In this document: in pieces, positions 44,070 to 54,400 of the stretch
Numbering within the stretch: position 1 is the first letter of the stretch
How the letters are laid out: the number at the start of each line of letters is the position of its first letter
DNA from: Kibdelosporangium sp. MJ126-NF4
GTDB lineage: Bacteria > Actinomycetota > Actinomycetes > Mycobacteriales > Pseudonocardiaceae
Reading direction: 5' to 3'
Length of the DNA stretch: 64,000 bases
Assembly: GCF_000826545.1 (NCBI RefSeq)
Contig: NZ_CDME01000005.1
Coordinates: 231,691 to 295,690, forward strand
Translations under genes and position numbers: made by a program
The notes under the pieces: model-generated
What the model was told of the DNA's origin: nothing
What the model saw: the letters and a program-made list of their open reading frames with translations, nothing else
Databases searched by the model: none

Positions 44070-47000
44070 CACCGCACTCCTTCCGATGAAGCTGAAACGG
44101 CCTCGCTTTGCTGGGTGCCTTGCGGATCCTATCGGCGAGGTCGGCACGGGACTCAACACGCAGCTTGCGCATCACGCCGGACAGGTGCACCTGCACGTCC
44201 CGGCGGGACAGCGCGAGATCGGCGGCGATGTCGGGATACGGCGTCCCCGCCGCGAACAGCTCGGCGATCAGTCGTTCGAGGTCGGACAGCGAGCTCCACC
44301 CGGTGACCGTCTGCTGGCCTGCCGACATGTCGACGTTCTTGACACCGAGCTCGCGGAGGCGTTTCACGGCGTGGTCGATGTCGGCCCTTGCCCCCAGGTC
44401 GGTCAGTACCGCCGACGCGTCGGCGAACGTGAGCACGGCGAGGCTGGACCGGTCGTGCTCGGCGAGGGCCACGGCGGCGTCCAGCAGAGCGATGGCCATT
44501 TCGACCGGCCTGCCGACCTCGCGCAGGTGCCGCGCCACGTCGAGCAGGCCATCCGGGTCCCGGTCGACGAGTGCCTGACACCAGCGCATCGCGGTGTGTC
44601 CACGGCCCGGGCTCGCCTCCCGTGACGCCTCCATCCCGCACACCCGCAAGGCCGCGGCGGCGCGGCTCTGGTCGCCGACCCGCAGCGCGAGCCGCGTGAT
44701 CCGGGGCAACCACTGGTGTCGCAGCGTGGCCCTGCCGTACTTCGGGTCGAGGAGGGGATCCACCGCGTCGAGCGCCGCCTGGTCACCCAGCCGGATACCT
44801 GCCTCGAACGCACGGGCCACCACCAGGTAGTCGCTGTACTCCCGGTCCCGGTTGGTGACGATGGGATACGCCTCCACCGCCCGCAGGTGCGCCCGCAACC
44901 GGTCCATGTCCCCGCGATGGGCGGCGATCAGGGCCGCGACGCCGTGCTGCAACAGCGGCGACTGGGCGCTCGGGTAGTGGAACTGGGCGTCGCCGTTGCG
45001 CGCGACGAGGTCGAGGTGGGCGAGCGCCTCGTCCCAGTGCCCCAGCCAGTACTCGTGCACGGCGGTCGCGACGTGCGGACGTCCGGCGGGTGGCTGCAGG
45101 CGACTGCCGATGTAGCGCATCCTGGTGAGCGTGTGCGTGGCTTCGTCGAGCCGGTCCAGGTTCTGCAGCGAGATGGCGCGGCCGTCGAGGAGGTTGAGGT
45201 GCCACTGGGCGAGGTCGGGGTTGTGCCGGACGACGTCCAGCGCCGCCTCCGCGTGGGCGAGCGCGGCCTGGTGGTCACGCCGCACGGTCGCGAAGTACCA
45301 CAGCTCTCGGCGCGCCTGCAGCGTTGCCTTCGCGTCCGACGTGTCCATCGCGTGGCGCAGGGCGGTCCTCGATGCCTGCTGCGCAGCGTCGAGGTCGTCG
45401 GTGCCGCGTTCGAACTGTGCCCGCAGCGACACGTACCTGGCGCGCCAGTACATCGGAACGGTCGGGTCGTTCTCGGCGGCGCGGAGGTCCTCGGCGGCCT
45501 TCTCGACAGCGCCCGCCTGGTAGTCGAGGTTGGCGAGGATCCAGCGCAGCTCGGCGTCGCCGGTCGTGGCGAGGACCGCCTCGGCTTCGGCCCTGGGGCG
45601 CTGGCCGAGCCGGAACGCCAGCCGCACCCGGTAGAGCGCGAGCGCGTCCTGGTGTTCCTTGTTCGCCGAGGTGCCCGCGACGGCGTGGCCGAGCAACTCC
45701 AGCGCGGTGGCCTGGTCCAGCGCGGCCACGGCTTCGATGTTGTCGAGCACCCACCGCACGGTCCACGAGTCGACCGGGGCCGCCTCGAGCAGTTGCGCCG
45801 CGATTCGCTCGACGGCCGCACCGGCCGTGGCCAGCGCCTCGGCCGCGTCCCGGTGCAGGGCGGCCCTGACTTCGGGAGCTCGCTCCTCGATCAGTGTCCG
45901 GGGCAGGGTGGCGTCGCGGAACGCGAGGCGCTGGTCGCTGTCGTCCAGCACGCCCGCTCCGACGGCCTCCTCCAGCGCCGTGGCGAGGTCGGCGGGGCCC
46001 GCACGCACCACCGCCGCGAGGTCGCCGAGGTCGAATCGCGGGCCGAGCAGGGCCGCCCAGCACAGGATGGACTGGGTGCCCGAGGTGAGCGCGCCGATCC
46101 GGTCGCGGGTGAGGCTGGCCAGCACGTCACTCGGGTCGACCTGGTCGGCGTCGAGGTCGGTGACTCCCGCGGTCACGCACAGCGCGTGGGCTCTGGTCAT
46201 GGTGTCGAGCAGCTCGTTGACGAACGACGGGTTGCCCGCCGCGGCGACGAGCAACTCCCGCAGCCTCGGGCCGCACGGCGCCCCGAGGTGGAGCTCGGCG
46301 AGCGTGACGACCTCGTCGGAGGCCAGCGGTCCGATGGTCCTGACCCGGCCGCCGGTCGCGTCGACCGCGCCCTGCAGCCGTCCCGGCCGCAGCTGGGCGG
46401 GCAGCTTGCGGAACACACCCAGCAACAGCAGCGGCAGGCGTTGGGCCATCTGGGCAAGCCGGTGCCACACCAGCAACCCACTGTCGTCGGCCGAGTGGAG
46501 GTCGTCGACGACGAACACCAACGGCCGGGTGGCGCACATCTGCTCGACGAGGGGGGCGACGCTGTCGACCGTGTCGGACGGCGAGCCCCAGACGACCGCG
46601 TACGCGTCGTTGTCCGGTTCGGCGAACGCAGTGGCGACCAGTGCCGTCTTGCCGATGCCCTGCACGCCCTCCACGCCGACACAGTCGCCGCGGCCGTCGA
46701 GGAGATCGCGCAGCAGCGAGCGCAGCCAAGCGACGTCGTTGTCCCGGCCGACCAGGACAGATGGAGAGGCGGGGCGGGAGGTGCCCGACAGGGTGGCCGC
46801 GCGCTCGGTGCCGTGTCGTGGCGTCCAGATGCCCGCGTTGATGGCGTCCGCCGACACCGGCTGTCCGGCCACGATGTCCTGGTGGATCCGGCGCAGCGCC
46901 GGTCCCGGCTCGATGCCCTGCTCGTCGACCAGCATCCGTTCGGTGTCCCGGTACAGCTCGACCGCCTCGGCGCGCCGCCCGGCCTGGTTCAACGCCACCA

Positions 47001-47640
47001 TCAGCAGCCCTCGCGCGGTCTCCCGCAGCGGGGCCGCGGCGACCAACTCGGGCAACTCGTTGACCACCGTCTCGTGGTCGCCGCGCAGCAACAGCAGGGC
47101 GCTGCGGCGCTCCACCGCGGTGATCCGGCTTTCCTCAAGGCGAGGCCGCTGCGTCTCGGCGAACAGTCCGGGCACGCCGTGCAAGGCCTCGCCCTGCCAC
47201 AGCGCGAGCGCGGCGTCCAGCGCGTCGACCGCGGCGCCGAGGTCACCGGCGGCCCAGTGCCGTTGTGCCTGCTCGTGGTGGGCTGCGAAGAGCCGCTCGT
47301 CGAGCTGTTCGTCAGCCAACCGCAACGTGTAGCTGGTCTGAACTGTGGCGAGCACCGTGGAGTCGGCTCGTTTGCCGCGTTGCGGATCAAGCGCTCTGCG
47401 CAAGTCGTGGATGTAGGTGTGCAAAATTCCGACGGCCTTGGCCGGTGGGTGGTCGCCCCAGAGCCCGTCGATCAGCTCCGCCCGGGAGACGGTCTCGTTC
47501 GCGTGCATGGCGAGGATGCTGAGGACAGCGCGGCGCCCACCGCTGCCGAGCTTGATCTCGGCGTCGCCCAGCCAGGCGCGCACCGGGCCGAGCACATGGA
47601 CTCGTGGGGAGAGCCCGGAAGGAGCACCGAAGGCGACCAT
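43990..47640 (-). CDS. SARP-AAA-TPR-LuxR fusion regulator
   Basis: A 1216-residue paralogue of the next gene downstream. DNA-binding domain about 13-88 (RVHVLGPVRAWLGDAEIKLG), activation domain about 105-255, ATPase with Walker A GVQGIGKTAL near 325 and Walker B LVFVVDDLHSAD, a long helical region, and at about 1125-1185 a C-terminal LuxR-type helix-turn-helix (LSDLERLIAELFAAGTPYPD ... QVHLSGVMRKLRVESRADL). It therefore has two different DNA-binding ends. The ATG is preceded only by a weak GGAACGGA. The shared plan with the neighbouring SARP implies tandem duplication with loss or gain of the LuxR end. Confidence 0.88.
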   Translation of the reverse strand: MVAFGAPSGLSPRVHVLGPVRAWLGDAEIKLGSGGRRAVLSILAMHANETVSRAELIDGLWGDHPPAKAVGILHTYIHDLRRALDPQRGKRADSTVLATVQTSYTLRLADEQLDERLFAAHHEQAQRHWAAGDLGAAVDALDAALALWQGEALHGVPGLFAETQRPRLEESRITAVERRSALLLLRGDHETVVNELPELVAAAPLRETARGLLMVALNQAGRRAEAVELYRDTERMLVDEQGIEPGPALRRIHQDIVAGQPVSADAINAGIWTPRHGTERAATLSGTSRPASPSVLVGRDNDVAWLRSLLRDLLDGRGDCVGVEGVQGIGKTALVATAFAEPDNDAYAVVWGSPSDTVDSVAPLVEQMCATRPLVFVVDDLHSADDSGLLVWHRLAQMAQRLPLLLLGVFRKLPAQLRPGRLQGAVDATGGRVRTIGPLASDEVVTLAELHLGAPCGPRLRELLVAAAGNPSFVNELLDTMTRAHALCVTAGVTDLDADQVDPSDVLASLTRDRIGALTSGTQSILCWAALLGPRFDLGDLAAVVRAGPADLATALEEAVGAGVLDDSDQRLAFRDATLPRTLIEERAPEVRAALHRDAAEALATAGAAVERIAAQLLEAAPVDSWTVRWVLDNIEAVAALDQATALELLGHAVAGTSANKEHQDALALYRVRLAFRLGQRPRAEAEAVLATTGDAELRWILANLDYQAGAVEKAAEDLRAAENDPTVPMYWRARYVSLRAQFERGTDDLDAAQQASRTALRHAMDTSDAKATLQARRELWYFATVRRDHQAALAHAEAALDVVRHNPDLAQWHLNLLDGRAISLQNLDRLDEATHTLTRMRYIGSRLQPPAGRPHVATAVHEYWLGHWDEALAHLDLVARNGDAQFHYPSAQSPLLQHGVAALIAAHRGDMDRLRAHLRAVEAYPIVTNRDREYSDYLVVARAFEAGIRLGDQAALDAVDPLLDPKYGRATLRHQWLPRITRLALRVGDQSRAAAALRVCGMEASREASPGRGHTAMRWCQALVDRDPDGLLDVARHLREVGRPVEMAIALLDAAVALAEHDRSSLAVLTFADASAVLTDLGARADIDHAVKRLRELGVKNVDMSAGQQTVTGWSSLSDLERLIAELFAAGTPYPDIAADLALSRRDVQVHLSGVMRKLRVESRADLADRIRKAPSKARPFQLHRKECGGGPPATVTTGRFAAGRGPRPDPGMAG

Positions 47641-48047
47641 TCACTCAGATCCGTTCCGCCGCATGGAGGAAGTCAACAATGTCGGTGGAGTCGGCGGTCA
47701 TCAACCGAACCCGTTGGGAACGACGTATGAGGGCGCCCGATGGTTGACCCATGGCGTCCACAATGTGTTGCACGAGGACAGTCGGCCTACCTGTGCGAAC
47801 CTGTTCAATCGCAGCCCGTCCGCCGTGTGAGGACCGGCGGTGTGGCCATCGGCGACCGGAACTTCGGCGCACATGACAACGAGAATATGCCCGAGGTGGC
47901 CGGTCCGGACCTCCGGCGTACGTCGGTGAACGAGCCAACGACACGAAACACCGTGCTCGTGGGCTTGTCGTCGGCCTTGTGTGAAGGTGGACACGCTCTC
48001 ACGGGCCGCTTGTTGTCCGATATGGACAGAAGCTCGCGGATCTCCGA
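47641..48047. other. 407-base gap upstream of the SARP operon
   Basis: It holds the promoters of the SARP operon. On the minus strand a short open frame ends four bases before the SARP ATG (ending TADSTDIVDFLHAAERI), which could be a coupled leader peptide of about 42 residues from GTG 47773, but it has no ribosome site and mixed third-position bias. I cannot call it a gene. Confidence 0.4.
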
Positions 48048-48422
48048 TCACGTCCCCGGGCGCGCGTCGTATTCGGCGCGGGCGGCGTCGATGTGTGTCA
48101 TATGCGTGATGCTCCACTCCAACAAGGGCAGGGCGGCGGCACGGAGTGTTCTGCCCATCGGGGTGAGCTCGTAGCTGACGTGCGGCGGCATGACGTTGCG
48201 CACGGTCCGGGTCAGGATGCCGTCGCGTTCCAGGGCGCGCAGGGTGACGGTGAGCATGCGCTGACTGATGCCGTCGATGCCGCGCTTGAGTTCGGTGAAC
48301 CGGCGTGGCCCCTGACTGAGATGGCGCACGACCAGCAGCGACCACTTGTCCCCGACGATGTTCAGCACTTCCCGGGTCCGGCACGCGTCGTCCTGCTGCT
48401 GCTTGCCCGTTGTGGCGGTCAT
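48048..48422 (-). CDS. HxlR family transcriptional regulator
   Basis: A 124-residue winged-helix regulator. ATG 48422 is fixed by GGGAGG just upstream. Typical motifs are CRTREVLNIVGDKWSLLVVRHL, RRFTELKRGIDGISQRMLTVTLRALERDGI and YELTPMGRTL. The single N-terminal Cys of the family (CRTREVL) is present and is a redox or aldehyde sensing residue in studied members. It is divergent from the alpha/beta hydrolase gene and probably represses it and itself through the repeat at 48505-48532. Confidence 0.92.
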   Translation of the reverse strand: MTATTGKQQQDDACRTREVLNIVGDKWSLLVVRHLSQGPRRFTELKRGIDGISQRMLTVTLRALERDGILTRTVRNVMPPHVSYELTPMGRTLRAAALPLLEWSITHMTHIDAARAEYDARPGT

Positions 48423-48504
48423 GGTTACCTCCCGGGAACCGGGGCACCGGAATGTGCCTTGTTGCCCGACCGGTGTCGGACGCACCACCATGGTCATGGT
48501 TCCT

Positions 48505-48532
48505 AAACAGTACCGAGTTATGAACAGTAACC
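48505..48532. promoter_or_regulatory. Repeat AACAGTA in the HxlR/hydrolase promoter region
   Basis: AAACAGTACC (48505-48514) and GAACAGTAACC (48522-48532) are direct repeats of AACAGTA spaced 17 bases apart in the AT-rich centre of the divergent region. HxlR-type regulators bind such promoter-proximal repeats, so this is the likely operator. Confidence 0.5.
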
Positions 48533-48540
48533 GCCAGTGT

Positions 48541-48560
48541 CCCGTGCGCTGCCGCACGGG
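48541..48560 (+). promoter_or_regulatory. Hairpin in the 5' leader of the hydrolase gene
   Basis: CCCGTGCG (48541-48548), loop CTGC, CGCACGGG (48553-48560), immediately before the AAAAGGA ribosome site. It could stabilise the RNA or limit ribosome access. Confidence 0.45.
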
Positions 48561-48573
48561 GAAAAGGACAGTC

Positions 48574-49302
48574 ATGTCAACATTTCTGCTGGTCCACGGC
48601 GCTTGGCACAGTGGCAGGTGCTGGCAGCGGGTGGTGCCGCTGCTGGAGTCGGCCGGGCACCGGGTGCACGCGCCATCGCTGACCGGCTACGGCGACAAGG
48701 CGGATCTGCTCAGCCCCGAGGTGGGGCTCGGCACACACGTCGACGACGTCGTCGACCTGATCACCGATGAGGACCTCACCGACGTGGTCCTCGTGGGGCA
48801 CAGCTACGCGGGACTGGTCATTTCGTCTGTGGCCAACCGGGTTCCGGACCGGATCGGGCAGCTGGTGTACCTCGACGCGATGGTCCCGCTGGACGGTGAG
48901 ACCGCGGTCGACGTCCAGCCCGTCACCCAGCGTCTGATCGACCTCGCCGCAAGCTCCGGCAGCGGCTGGCGCATTCCTCCGCTGCCCGAGCAGCCGCCAC
49001 CTTTCGGCTTGTTCGGAGTCACCGACCCGGCGGATATCGCCTGGCTGCGCACGATGCTCTCGGATCAGCCGGTACGTTGCCTGCAGCAACCGGTCCGCCT
49101 GGACAACCCGGCTGCGAACGCGATCCCGCGCACGCACATCCACTGCGTCGGCGCGAGGCCGGAGGGCATCACCCGACGGCCAGTGCCCGCCGTACAACCC
49201 AACGGTTCCGCGGCGCGAGTGTGGGAGTTGCCGACCGGCCACGACTGCATGATCACGATGCCCGCCGAGCTCAGCGAGCTGCTGCTCAAGCTGGGCAGCT
49301 AG
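48574..49302 (+). CDS. Alpha/beta hydrolase (salicylate esterase/haloalkane-type fold)
   Basis: A 242-residue cytosolic hydrolase. ATG follows AAAAGGA. The oxyanion region FLLVHGAWHSGRCW, nucleophile Ser77 (VGHSYAGLV) and catalytic His at about 223 (PTGHDCMITMP) are visible; the acid is probably in the THIHCVGARPEG strand region. The sequence type resembles plant MES-like and bacterial esterases that act on small aromatic or macrolide esters. HxlR control in a divergent pair suggests response to a small electrophile or aromatic compound. Confidence 0.85.
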   Translation: MSTFLLVHGAWHSGRCWQRVVPLLESAGHRVHAPSLTGYGDKADLLSPEVGLGTHVDDVVDLITDEDLTDVVLVGHSYAGLVISSVANRVPDRIGQLVYLDAMVPLDGETAVDVQPVTQRLIDLAASSGSGWRIPPLPEQPPPFGLFGVTDPADIAWLRTMLSDQPVRCLQQPVRLDNPAANAIPRTHIHCVGARPEGITRRPVPAVQPNGSAARVWELPTGHDCMITMPAELSELLLKLGS

Positions 49303-49346
49303 GGCCTGTGCGTGCGATCGTGCGCCGGTTCGAGAACACTTCCGCC

Positions 49347-50579
49347 ATGGCACTTGGCAACATCACGCTCGACCACGCCCGTCGACTCGACGCCGAGGAC
49401 GTGCTGGCCGGGTTGCGGGACCGGTTCGTGCCGATCGAGGATCCCGGTGTCGTCGCCTATCTCGACGGCAATTCACTGGGTCGTCCGCTGCTGTCCACAG
49501 CGGAACGGTTGCGCGAACTCGTGCACCGGGAATGGGGCTCGCGGCTGATCCGCTCGTGGGACGACGGCTGGCTCGCGCTGCCCGAGCGGATCGGCGACGA
49601 ACTCGGCGCGGTCGCCATCGGCGCCGCCGCCGGTCAGGTGATCATCGCGGACTCGACGTCGGTGTGCCTGTACAAGACGCTTCGGGCAGCGTTGGCGTTG
49701 CGTCCGGGGCGTACCGAGATCGTCACGGACACCTCGAACTTCCCGACCGACCGGTTCATCGTCGCGAGCGTGGCCGGGCAGTTCGGCCTGGCGGTCCGGT
49801 GGATCGACTCGGATCCGATGGCCGGTGTGCGTCCCGAGGACGTCGCGGCGGCCGTCGGCGACCGCACCGCGGCGGTCGTACTGTCCCATGTGGACTACCG
49901 GTCCGCGGTGATCGCCGACATGCCCGCGATCACCGGGATCGTGCACGACAGCGGCGCGCTCGTCGTGTGGGACCTCTGCCACAGCGTCGGTTCGCTGCCG
50001 GTCGAACTGGACACCGCCGACGTCGACTTCGCGGTCGGCTGCACCTACAAGTTCCTCAACGCGGGGCCGGGAGCGCCCGCGTTCCTCTACGTCAACGCCC
50101 GGCACCACGGCGACTTCGCCCAGCCCATCACCGGCTGGATGGGGGCGGCGGACATCTTCGGCATGACCGACCGGTACGAGCAGGCGCCGGGCATCCGCGG
50201 CGCGTTGTCCGGGACACCGTCGATCCTCGGTATGGCCGGGGTGGAGCAGGGCGTCAAACTGGTGGCCGAGGCCGGGATCGACCGCGTCCGCGCCAAGGCT
50301 CAAGCGCTTGGCCGGTGGACGATCGAGCTCGCCGACGCCTGGCTGGTCCCGCTGGGGTTCACGCTCGCCTCGCCCCGTTCCGACGAGCTGCGCGGCGCGC
50401 ACGTCACCCTGCGGCACGCCGAAGCGGAGACGCTTTCCCGTGCGTTGATCGACAACGGTGTGCTCATCGACTTCCGCAACCCCGACGGCATCCGGTTCGG
50501 CCTCAGCCCGCTCACCACGACGTTCACCGAGGTCTGGCACGCCGTTGACCACGTCCGCCGACTCACGGGCCGTTGTTGA
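49347..50579 (+). CDS. kynU: Kynureninase
   Basis: PLP-dependent enzyme cleaving kynurenine to anthranilate and alanine. ATG 49347 gives 410 residues; GTG 49308 in frame would add 13. Family motifs: VAYLDGNSLGRP at the N-terminus, DSTSVCLYKTLRAAL, SNFPTDRF, VVWDLCHSVGSLPVEL with the PLP-ring Asp, and the PLP Lys in VGCTYKFLNAGPGAPAF. GIRGALSGTPSILGM and FRNPDGIRFGLSPLTT close the fold. No tryptophan dioxygenase or formamidase gene is adjacent, so its product may feed general catabolism, NAD or an anthranilate-based metabolite made elsewhere. Its end overlaps the convergent hydrolase gene by 17 bases. Confidence 0.92.
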   Translation: MALGNITLDHARRLDAEDVLAGLRDRFVPIEDPGVVAYLDGNSLGRPLLSTAERLRELVHREWGSRLIRSWDDGWLALPERIGDELGAVAIGAAAGQVIIADSTSVCLYKTLRAALALRPGRTEIVTDTSNFPTDRFIVASVAGQFGLAVRWIDSDPMAGVRPEDVAAAVGDRTAAVVLSHVDYRSAVIADMPAITGIVHDSGALVVWDLCHSVGSLPVELDTADVDFAVGCTYKFLNAGPGAPAFLYVNARHHGDFAQPITGWMGAADIFGMTDRYEQAPGIRGALSGTPSILGMAGVEQGVKLVAEAGIDRVRAKAQALGRWTIELADAWLVPLGFTLASPRSDELRGAHVTLRHAEAETLSRALIDNGVLIDFRNPDGIRFGLSPLTTTFTEVWHAVDHVRRLTGRC

Positions 50580-51390
50580 CGCGTGCCGCGAGGGCTCCGG
50601 TGGTCGCGCCGCACTGGAGGTAGTGGGTCGCGCGGTGGAAGTCGAAGCTGTGGATGCTGTCGGTGATGTCGGCCGTCACGCCGCTGAACGAGCGGGAGAT
50701 CCCGTTGCGTGGCACGGCGATGATGTCGCCGGGGTCGGCGATGTTGATCCACTGGGCCACACCGGGCGGGCACGCGGTGGGTGCGCGCAGGCGGTCGAGG
50801 ACGATGTCGGGCATCGCCAGCGGGGACCCGAGGGTGATCAACAGGTCGACATCCGGGTGCGGATGTGTCGTGAGGGCCTCGTAGGTGACCACGGAACCGA
50901 GGGAGTGCGCGAGGATCACGCTCGGCCGGTGCCGCTCGACGGCGTCCGCGACATCCTGGATGGCCGACGTCCGGCGGGGCGTGTCGTCGAAGTAGGTGTG
51001 CACCTCGCGGAAGAACGTCGTGATGAACTTCCTGGCGAGACGGCTGTCCAGCCCGAACCGTGCCGACACCCACTCGACGAACGCACGCACCGGCGCGGTG
51101 ATCCGGCCCTGCGGTGTCTCGTCGGGCGCGCCGAGGAACTGGGCCCAGCGGATGATGTCCCGCTGGACCGGCTCGGGCAGGTGCGCGAGGTCCTCGTCGC
51201 CTTGCGCGATGTCCTGGGACAGGCGGTGCGCGTAGTAGGCGACGGACATGTCCAGTCCGGTTGGCATGCTGAGGTTCCTGTGCAACGCCGTGGACCACCG
51301 ACGGGTCAGCAGGCCCGAGGCGGCCACCGGATCCAGTCCTGCCTGGTAGTTGCCGACGCCGTGGACACCGAGTATTCGCGTTCGGGTCAT
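50563..51390 (-). CDS. Alpha/beta hydrolase (lipase-like) divergent from the caspase genes
   Basis: A 275-residue hydrolase. ATG 51390 follows GGGAGGAG closely. Motifs: ILGVHGVGNYQAGLDP (oxyanion strand), nucleophile Ser163 in ILAHSLGSVVTYEAL, LLITLGSPLAMP, NIADPGDIIAVP and a C-terminal His in HSFDFHRATHYL. This plan (GVHGVGN, long helical cap, AHSLGSV) is seen in lipase or peptidase-like effectors and housekeeping hydrolases alike. With only 58 bases between it and the caspase-NTPase-WD40 gene on the other strand, it shares their promoter region, and alpha/beta hydrolases are recurring members of such NTP-dependent conflict systems. An effector role is inference. Confidence 0.82.
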   Translation of the reverse strand: MTRTRILGVHGVGNYQAGLDPVAASGLLTRRWSTALHRNLSMPTGLDMSVAYYAHRLSQDIAQGDEDLAHLPEPVQRDIIRWAQFLGAPDETPQGRITAPVRAFVEWVSARFGLDSRLARKFITTFFREVHTYFDDTPRRTSAIQDVADAVERHRPSVILAHSLGSVVTYEALTTHPHPDVDLLITLGSPLAMPDIVLDRLRAPTACPPGVAQWINIADPGDIIAVPRNGISRSFSGVTADITDSIHSFDFHRATHYLQCGATTGALAARVNNGP

Positions 51391-51448
51391 CGATCGCTCC
51401 TCCCTGTGCGTAGCATTGTCCATTCAGTTGCTGCCGGGAGGTACGCCG

Positions 51449-54400
51449 TTGCGAAGGGCGTTGGTCGTCGCTGTCTCCGAGTTCGGTGGATCCGACACGG
51501 AGGAACCCGCCATCGACGATCCGACGCCGCTGCCCTTCGCCCCCCAAGCGGTCGACGAGATGCGCTCGGCGCTGAAAGCCGTGGGATACTCGCTGCTCCC
51601 CACGAGTGATGAGCCGGTCGCGGCCTCGCTGGGCGAATCGGTCCGGCAAGCGGTGTGCGGACCGCACGACGCGCTGATCGTCCACGTGCTGAGCCACGGC
51701 TACCTCAGCGGGAGAACCGGGTCGTTGTACGCACTGGGCAGCGACGGCAGGCATCATCCGGACACCGCCGTCGAGGGCTGGCTGAAACTGGTCGAGGAGT
51801 TCGAGCGGTGCCCACACACGCTGTTCCTGCTCGACCTCTGCTATTCGGGGACGGCCACGCGACTGCCGTGGCAGCTGCGCACGGCCGACGGGCTGGGCAG
51901 GGCCTGGGTGCTGGCCGCGTCAGCCGAGGACCGGGAGGCGTACAGCGGACGGTTCACCCGGGCCATGACGGTTGTCCTCGACCATCTCGTCAACGGCAGG
52001 CTCGACATCGACTCGTCGACCGAACTGGTGCCACTCAGCACGATCGTGCGCGCGCTGCGCAAACAGGTCATGCTGCTGACAGCGGCCGAAGGCGGTATGC
52101 AGCAGCGGGTCACCGCCACGGTCGTGGAACTGGGCTCGGAACCGGACCTGCCGTTCTTCAGCAACCCCCACTACCGCGAAGGCGCACGGTCACTGTCCGG
52201 CCAGGTGGACGAGGCGATGTGGCCGTGGCTCGCGGACATCGACGACCTGCTCGACGCACGGCACTTCGTGGGACGTGCCGGTGGACGCCTGTCCTCGGTC
52301 TCGCCGACACTGCCCGGCCGTTTCCAGGGCCGCGGTGCCCTGTTGCGTCACCTGGCCGACTGGATCGACGGCACCCCGGACGCCGAACCGGGCAATCTGC
52401 GCGTCGTGACCGGCAGCCCCGGCAGCGGCAAGTCCGCGTTGCTGGGTGTGCTGGTCTGCGCCGCGCATCCGGTGCTGAGCGAACCGACATCCACACTCTG
52501 GCACCACGTTCACCACGTCCCCTCGGTGTGTCACGTGCTCGCGGCGGTGCACGCGCGTCAGCGTGACGTGACCGAGTTGGTGGAGTCGATCGCCCGCCAG
52601 CTGCGACTGTCCCCTCGGCCGGGGCAGCGGTGGTCGCCGATCACGCTCGCGTCGGCGATGCGCGCCATGAGCGAACAGCCGGTGGTCATCGTCGACGCGG
52701 TGGACGAGGCGAACTCGCCAGCCGCGGTCGCGACCGACCTGCTGGCTGTCCTGGCCGCGGCTCGTCGGCCCGACGGTGTGCCCGCGGTTCGCGTCCTGGT
52801 CGGGCTGCGTCGGCAGGAGGAGTTCGCCGCGTTGTTCGCCGCCGGGGAGGTGCTCGACCTCGACGAGATCCTCGTGACCGACCTGCACGACGATCTTGTC
52901 CGGTACGTCCTGGACACCCTGCGGTCCAGTGGCGTCCATCGAGGCGCGCAACGCCGCCGGACGCGTGAAGCGATCGCCGCGAGGATCGCCCGGCACCTCG
53001 TCGAGAACCGTCCGCGGGCCGAGCTTGGCGAGTTCTTCGTGGCGGGCCTGGTCGCGCACCTGTACGCCACCCGGAATCCCGACACCACAACCGACCTGCC
53101 AGTGCCGACATCCCTGCTGGAGGTGCTTTCCCTGCACCTGCGTGTGCTGGAGGACGGTCCGGCACACGGGATGGCTGTGCTGAGCGCGGTGGCGCACGCA
53201 CGCGGTACGGGCATGCCGTTGAGCGTCATCAGCGGACTGGTGCCGGGACTGGTCGACATCCAGGGGATACTGGAAAGACTGCGGTTCTACGTCCGTACCA
53301 CTGTGGACACTGACGGGACACGGCTCTATCGGTTGTCCCACCAGAGCCTGGTCGAAACTCTCCGCGGGTCCGGCTCCCAGCTGCACCGGATACTGGCGTC
53401 GATCCGTCTGGACACCGGTCCACTGCGCTGGGACGTCGCCGAACCGTACCTGCTGCGGCACGCGATCCAGCACGCCGTGGACGCGGACGAGCGGGACATG
53501 CTGCTGGCGGATCCGGAGTTCCTGGTGTACGCCGATCCCACGGCGGTGGTCGCGGAACTGGACTCGGCCGTCGCTCCGCGCGCGGTCCGGCAGGCCACGA
53601 TCTATCACGCCACGTACGCCCAGCACCGCGACGCCTCGCCCGAGCTCCGACGGCAGCTCCTGGCGATCGAGGCCGCGCTGCACGGCGACAACCAGATCGC
53701 CGGAGACCTGGCCAGGACAACCTACTGGCGGCCGTCTCGACTGGCGGCGCACCTGAGCAAGGTGATGTCCGTGGATGTCACCGTGTTCGACGGGCGCGCG
53801 GCCGTCGTGAGCGGCGACAGTGACGGCAGGCTGCGGGTCCATGACTTCGACGGGAACATGGTGGCGAAGGCCAGGATCGACGCCTGCGTCCGTGCCGTCT
53901 CCTGCGGTTACGGGTTCGTGGTCGTCGGCGGGGACAATGGTGTTGTCGCCAAATGGGATCCGTCTGCCGAACAGGTCTACCTCCCGCCGCAGCACCATTC
54001 AGGGCGAGTGTGGGCAGTCGGCGTGGCGGAGTCCGGCCACGTGGTGACCGGCGCCGCCGACGGTGGCATGATCCGCTGGGACTTCGCTTCTGCGGCACCC
54101 CATCGGTTTGCCATGGGCTCAGGGAGAGTCCGCGCGGTGGCCTACGAACGCACGGTGGCGGTCAGCGGAGGAAACGACGGCCGGGTCTCGGCGTGGGACT
54201 TGTTCGACGACATACTGATCGCGACGGTGCCGGGGCACCAGGGCGGAGTGAGCGCTGTCGAGTACCTTGACGGGCTTGTCGTGACGGCGGGGGAGGATGG
54301 CATGCTTCGCCGATGGCGACTGTCCGATCTACAGGTCGTCGGTGAACCGCTGCACGCGCACTCCGGGCGAGTCGTCGCGGTGACCACGATGCGGTTGTGG

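Noticed and set aside
40551..47730. Two plus-strand open frames of over 1000 codons opposite the SARP genes
   Set aside because: Their composition is that of reverse-complement GC-rich coding DNA, while the minus strand shows clear domains and motifs throughout.
47645..47944. Small gene ending four bases before the SARP start
   Set aside because: No ribosome site, uncertain start and mixed codon bias; kept only as a note in the gap entry.
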